Positions 59,752-64,000 of a stretch of 64,000 nucleotides of DNA are shown piece by piece (the first letter of the stretch is position 1; each line of letters opens with the position of its first letter). The translations under genes and the position numbers were made by a program. The stretch is from Cephalotus follicularis (taxonomy: Eukaryota; Streptophyta; Magnoliopsida; Oxalidales; Cephalotaceae), in the NCBI GenBank assembly GCA_001972305.1, contig BDDD01000118.1:208060-272059 (forward strand), written 5' to 3'. The notes under the pieces were generated by a model. That model had not been told where the DNA came from. It saw only the letters and a program-made list of their open reading frames with translations, and did no database searches.

Positions 59752-60073
59752 CTTGTAGTGGAAGCAAGCATAACATGACAAGTCTATCCGGTTCACTAAT
59801 GCCCTATCGAAGTGAACCTCTGACTTGGAACGGTTTAGTCACAAGGAATAAGGGAGTCGTTCTCATAGCCTTTGGCTTGACATCAATGTGACTGGGCAAC
59901 ATATATGTAAGCAAGTAATATACTTCAATTATGTGATAAAACATACACAGTATACCATATATGAAAGTAATTTGCCCAAAGTAACATGAAAAGGATAAGA
60001 CTGTATATTAAATGAGCAGAGTACAAGTACAATTAGCCATCTCGTGACATGATGGGTCACACTCTCTTTAACA

Positions 60074-60087
60074 ATCTCCCACTTGGC
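60074..60087 (-). other. Copia polypurine tract
   Basis: The - strand reads GCCAAGTGGGAGAT directly before the LTR start TGTTAAAGAG. Confidence 0.8.
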
Positions 60088-60289
60088 CCTCAAGCCACGA
60101 AGACCTATAATTCAAGCCCATCATACTATGATGATGCTCGAATGCATCACTATACAAAACTTTGGTCAGTGGATCTGCTATATTTGCCTATGAGGTAACC
60201 CTTTCTAAAACTATGTCTCTTTTGTCAACGATCTTGCGAATAAAGTGATAACGCCGCTGAATATGTTTGGACTGATGGTGAGACCTGGG

Positions 60290-62715
60290 CTCCTTGGCCT
60301 GTGCAACAGCCCTATTACTGTCACAATATATCACTACAGGACAACTAATGGAAGGAACCACTCCAAGTTATGTTATGAACTTTCTCATCCAAACACATTC
60401 TTTTACAGCATCTGAGGCTGCTATATGCTCAGCTTCCGTAGTGGAGTCTGCAGTAGTCTCCAGCTTTGAGCTTCTCTAGGTGACAGTACCACCATTCAGG
60501 ATAAAGACATATCCTGACACTAATTTGTGATCATCTGGATCACTATTGAAACTGGAGTCAGTGTATCCCTCCAATCTCAAGTCACTATCTCCTCCGTAGA
60601 TCAAGAAAGCATCCTGAGTCCGTCTAAGTGACTTAAGGATTCCCTTGACTACTTCCCAGTGTTTCTCACCGAGATTAGATTGAAATCGACTTTCCATTCC
60701 CAAGGCATGTGCAACATCAGGCCTAGTACATAGCATGGCATACATGATCGATCCTACAGCCGAAGCATAAGGCATCCGACTCATGTGTGTTCTTTCCTCA
60801 GATGTCTATGGAGACATCTTTTTGGAAAGTTGAATTCGATGGCCTATTGGCAATAAGCCCCGTTTGGAATTCTCCATACTGAACCGTTTCAACACTTTGC
60901 TAATGTACTGGCTTTGGGAAAGCCCAAGCAACCTACTAGATCTATCTTTGTAGATCTTTATACGCAATATGTAGGAGGCTTCTCCCAAATCCATCATGGA
61001 GAAGTTCTTGGCAAGCCATACTTTCACGGATTGCAACATCCCTACATCATTCCCAATAAGTAGGATGTCATCCACGTATAGTACCAAGAAAGTGATACAA
61101 GAGTCATCCTGTTTTCGGTAGACACAAGGCTCGTCTATCTTTTTAATGAAGCCAAAAGACTTGATGGCCTCATCAAAACATATGTTCTAGCTTCTAGATG
61201 CTTGCTTTAGGCCATAAATTGACCTTTGAATCTTTCACACCATGTGCAAAGATTCTTTGGACGTAAACCCCTCAGGTTGGGACCTATAAATGCCCTCTTC
61301 AAGATGTCCATTTAAGAACGCGGTCTTGACATCCATTTGCCATATCTCATAATCATAGTGACTCGCAATATACGAATAGATTTGAGCATTGCAACTTGTG
61401 AGAAAGTTTTGGTATAATCGACACCATGTCGTTGTCTATACCCTTTAGCTACCAATCACGCTTTGTATGTCTCAATCTTTCCATCTGCGCAAATATTCTT
61501 CTTGAAGATCCATTTGAATCCAATAGGTATAATGCTTTCAGGAGCTTTAACCAAATTCCAAACTTGGGTGGCATACATGGAATCCATCTCGGATTTCATG
61601 GCTCCAAGCCATGCATCGGATTGAGTGCTCTGCACTGCTTCCTGATAGCTGGCAGGCTCATCATCCTCGATGAAGTTAGGTTCATCAGTGCCTTCAACGA
61701 GAAAACCATATCTCTCGGGCGTTGTTGAAATTCTGCCTGATCTCCTCAATGTAGGAATGCTTGAATGAGATCCAATCTCATGCTGAGATTTAATCCCAGT
61801 TGTGTCTCTAGGGGTACCAACCTCTAATTCCTTTCCATTTTGTGGTATTTCTCCCTATGGCAACTCCTCGAGTTCCACTTTGCTCTCACTGCTTCCTGCG
61901 AATAGGTATTCCTTCTCCAGGAAAATAGCATTACGCGAAACAAAAACCTTTTGTTCACTGGGATGGTAGAAATAGTATCCCATTGATTCTTTGGGATACC
62001 CCACAAATCGGCACCGATCCGATCGTGCCTCCAACTTACTAGGTTCCAACCTTCTAACGTAAGCTGGACAGCCCCAAACATTTAAATGGTTTAGTCTGGA
62101 TTTCCTCCCTTTAAATATCTGATATGGAGTAGAGGGAATGGATTTTGAAGGAATCCGGTTAAGGATATACGATGTCGTATGCAGCACGTGACCACAGAAG
62201 GAGGAAGGGAGATCTGTAAAAGACATCATGGACTAGACCATATTCATTAAGGTCAGATTCCTCCGTTCGGACACACCATTGTGATGTGGTGTTCCTAGAG
62301 GTGTCCACTGTGAGATAATCTTGTTATCTCTAAGATAATCCTAGAATTCAGCAGACAGGTATTCGCCCCCTCGGTCTGACTAGAGTGTTTTAATTTGCAA
62401 GCCTGTTTGCTTATCTACCTCATATCTAAATTCCTTGAACCTAGCAAATGAATCTGTCTTATGTTTCATCAGAGACACATAACCATACCGAGATAAATAA
62501 TCGGTAAAAGTAATGAATAAAAGATATCCGCCTCGCGCACTGACCGACATAGGTCCACAGACGTCGGTGTGGACTAAACCCAGTATATCCACCGCCCTCT
62601 CTCCTTGACTGGAGAAGGGAGATTTGGTCATTTTTCCAAGTAAGCAAGATTCACATGTTGGAAGGGACTCCAAGTCCTGGATGTCTAAAAGGCCATCCTT
62701 AACCAACTTTAACAT
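60290..62715 (-). pseudogene. Copia pol: integrase, RT, RNase H
   Basis: Integrase shows CESCLLGKMTKSPFSSQGE, LGLVHTDVCGPM and FITFTDYLSRYGYV near 62650-62480. FCGHVLHTTSYILNRIPSK and HLNVWGCPAYV follow near 62200-62050. RT shows SYQEAVQSTQSDAWLGAMKSE and NLVKAPESIIPIGFKWIFKK near 61650-61480, then VLYVDDILLIGND and YISKVLKRFSMENSK near 61085-60830. RNase H shows SRMPYASAVGSIMYAMLCTRPD and GYTDSSFNSDPDDHK, continuing to the end near 60290. Order integrase-RT-RNase H is copia. Fossil. Confidence 0.86.
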
Positions 62716-62805
62716 TCATGCCTCACTAGGATGACCTCATCTAAAATGCCAAGTATAGGGTTGATTAATTTCATTTTTCTCTCTTTGTCTTTTATTATTA
62801 GTTCC

Positions 62806-63600
62806 TTACTCAATTGACAATGCCATATTGTGATCAGTATTTAAAATATAAATCCCATTATCAATATGCCCAGCACATATAAATTCTTTGTCACTAGACA
62901 AAAGAGAACAACCATTAACATTAAAATGAAGCTCCAAGCCCAATTTATAAAGGTATGAAATACTAACAATGTTTCGAATTAAGTTCTCAACAAAATAACA
63001 GGGATCCAAACTTATTACATAACCACTTGACAAATGCATATCATAAACTACTACAACTCCAGTGATGATCATCGATCCATCACCCAGTCGCAGGTCCACT
63101 GCTTCCTCAGCTCTCAATTGCCTAGCATTTCTTAGTCCCTGCAAAGAATTACAAATATTAGTACCACAACCAGTGTCCAACACCCAAGTAGAACTAACAT
63201 TGTATGCTAGATGAAGTTCAATGATAAATGTACCTAAACCAGAGGCACCAGCAGTGGAAGCTAGGAACTCCTTGCATTCCCTTTTCCAATGGCCTGGCTT
63301 CCCAAAGAAGAAGTAAGCCTTTTCCTCCGTAAGCTGTTTGAGCTTTTCCTTGGCAACCCCCCTAACCACTCCAAGTGGTTTCTTTTTCTTGATATTCTTC
63401 TTTTTCTTGGCCTTGCCTTTCTCCTTGGATCCACCCTTTTTCTGGGTAGTCTTTGAAGAAGAAGGAAGAAACATCATAGCAGACATTGACTTACCTATGT
63501 CTAGGTCTGCCTCCGCAGTTGTGAGCATAGCCACTAGCTCAGGTAGTGAACAATCCACTTTATTCATGTGGAAGTTTGATACAAACTACGAGAATTTCTG
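62806..63600 (-). pseudogene. Copia gag C-terminus and protease
   Basis: Gag text ELVAMLTTAEADL is followed by a very basic Lys-rich linker and a zinc-knuckle-like KAYFFFGKPGHWKRECKEF near 63320. Then comes the protease with STWVLDTGCGTNICNSLQGL near 63180 and a DGSMIITGVVVVYDMHLSSG segment. It closely resembles the remnant at 5222-5500, so the two copia elements are related. The N-terminal half of gag is to the right (63600-63820) and then cut by the LTR at 63821. Confidence 0.82.
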
Positions 63601-63820
63601 AGGGAGGGATGATAGAATGAGATTTGTGTAGAAATCGTTATCCATAGTCAAATCTAATTGAGCCAGCTGCTCAATGATATCTATCATCTTTAGTCCATGT
63701 GCATGGACCGAAGTTCCCTCAACCATCTTTGTCCAGAAAAGCTGATGAGAGAGATTAAACTAGCAGTCCCAGATCGCGCGCCATACAACTCCCCTAGATG
63801 GAAAAGTATAGCACCAAGGC

Positions 63821-64000
63821 TGTAATACCCTGCTTGTTCGTATGTGTTTTACGGGCTTTTATGTGTTCGTTTTGGGCTTTTATTTTTGTTAATTTTAAAT
63901 GTCCGGTTGCCCTATGTATTGGGCCTATGTGATTTGGGCTGACTGATACTAGTCCGAATTTTGGATGTGTTAATGCAATGTTGGGTTTGGGTTTTTAATT
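63821..64000 (+). repeat. Start of another long LTR, leaves window
   Basis: TGTAATACCCTGCTTG begins abruptly inside copia gag and matches the TGTAA(C/T)(G/A)CCC starts of the solo LTRs in this window. The rest lies outside. Confidence 0.6.

Larger units (their letters stand above)
54858..60073 (-). repeat. Copia 3' LTR carrying two nested elements
   Basis: The + strand begins TGTTAATCGACA and ends CTCTTTAACA, giving six-base inverted termini TGTTAA/TTAACA. A purine tract adjoins the right end. Own sequence is 54858-55456, 58580-58885 and 59752-60073, about 1.2 kb. The left end is inferred from the matching terminus. Confidence 0.68.
54858..63820 (-). mobile_element. Tork/Angela-like Ty1/copia with nested insertions
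   Basis: On the - strand, from the right: gag end and protease (63600-62806), integrase (62715-61824), RT (61749-60806), RNase H (60784-60290), polypurine tract (60074-60087) and a 3' LTR (60073-54858). The LTR holds a 3.1-kb solo LTR and a Cassandra element, which leaves about 1.2 kb of its own sequence. The right part is cut by another LTR starting at 63821, so the 5' LTR is outside the window. Broken fossil with several breaks; the exact copia clade is uncertain. Confidence 0.8.

Overview
The window is plant nuclear DNA, most likely from a eudicot with a large, repeat-rich genome. It is almost wholly made of LTR retrotransposons of lineages found only in plants (Athila, Tekay/Del-like and Tat-like Ty3/gypsy; SIRE-like and Tork/Angela-like Ty1/copia; a Cassandra TRIM), stacked in nested insertions. 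I found no convincing host protein gene, tRNA, functional rRNA gene or CRISPR array. The setting looks like old heterochromatin. All retroelement genes are treated here as fossils.

Layout. 1-5215: Athila-type gypsy, + strand, entering from the left, with a 775-bp tandem duplication in its RT region. 5222-8660: copia remnant, - strand, with an LTR that has a primer-binding site on one side and a polypurine tract on the other. 8660-15713: Tekay-like gypsy, - strand, ending in a 2.7-kb LTR (LTR-A). 16046-26209: a + strand solo LTR of the same family (LTR-B) with a perfect ACATG target duplication, split by a younger Tekay-like gypsy (16581-24015). 27049-37889: Tat-lineage gypsy, - strand, with dual RNase H, a 15-copy minisatellite and a large antisense accessory gene on the + strand. 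38270-54000: SIRE-like copia, - strand, carrying an env-position ORF and interrupted by an LTR nest (39345-47079) and a solo LTR (51036-52978, TSD ATAGC). 54858-63820: a second copia, - strand, whose 3' LTR holds a 3.1-kb solo LTR (55457-58579, TSD CAAAA) and a Cassandra TRIM with 5S-rRNA-like sequence (58886-59751). At 63821 another long LTR begins and leaves the window.

The most unusual non-coding signal is a short CpG-rich palindromic word built on GTCGACG/GCGTCGACGC. It recurs at 20-60 bp spacing in the LTRs of several families here, sometimes as paired arms of a hairpin. A different LTR (55457-58579) has an analogous array built on GCATGC. The LTR-A/LTR-B pair also makes a multi-kilobase inverted repeat. 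Genes in the window do not cooperate in a host pathway; they are independent mobile elements at different stages of decay. Relative order of insertion can be read from the nesting.
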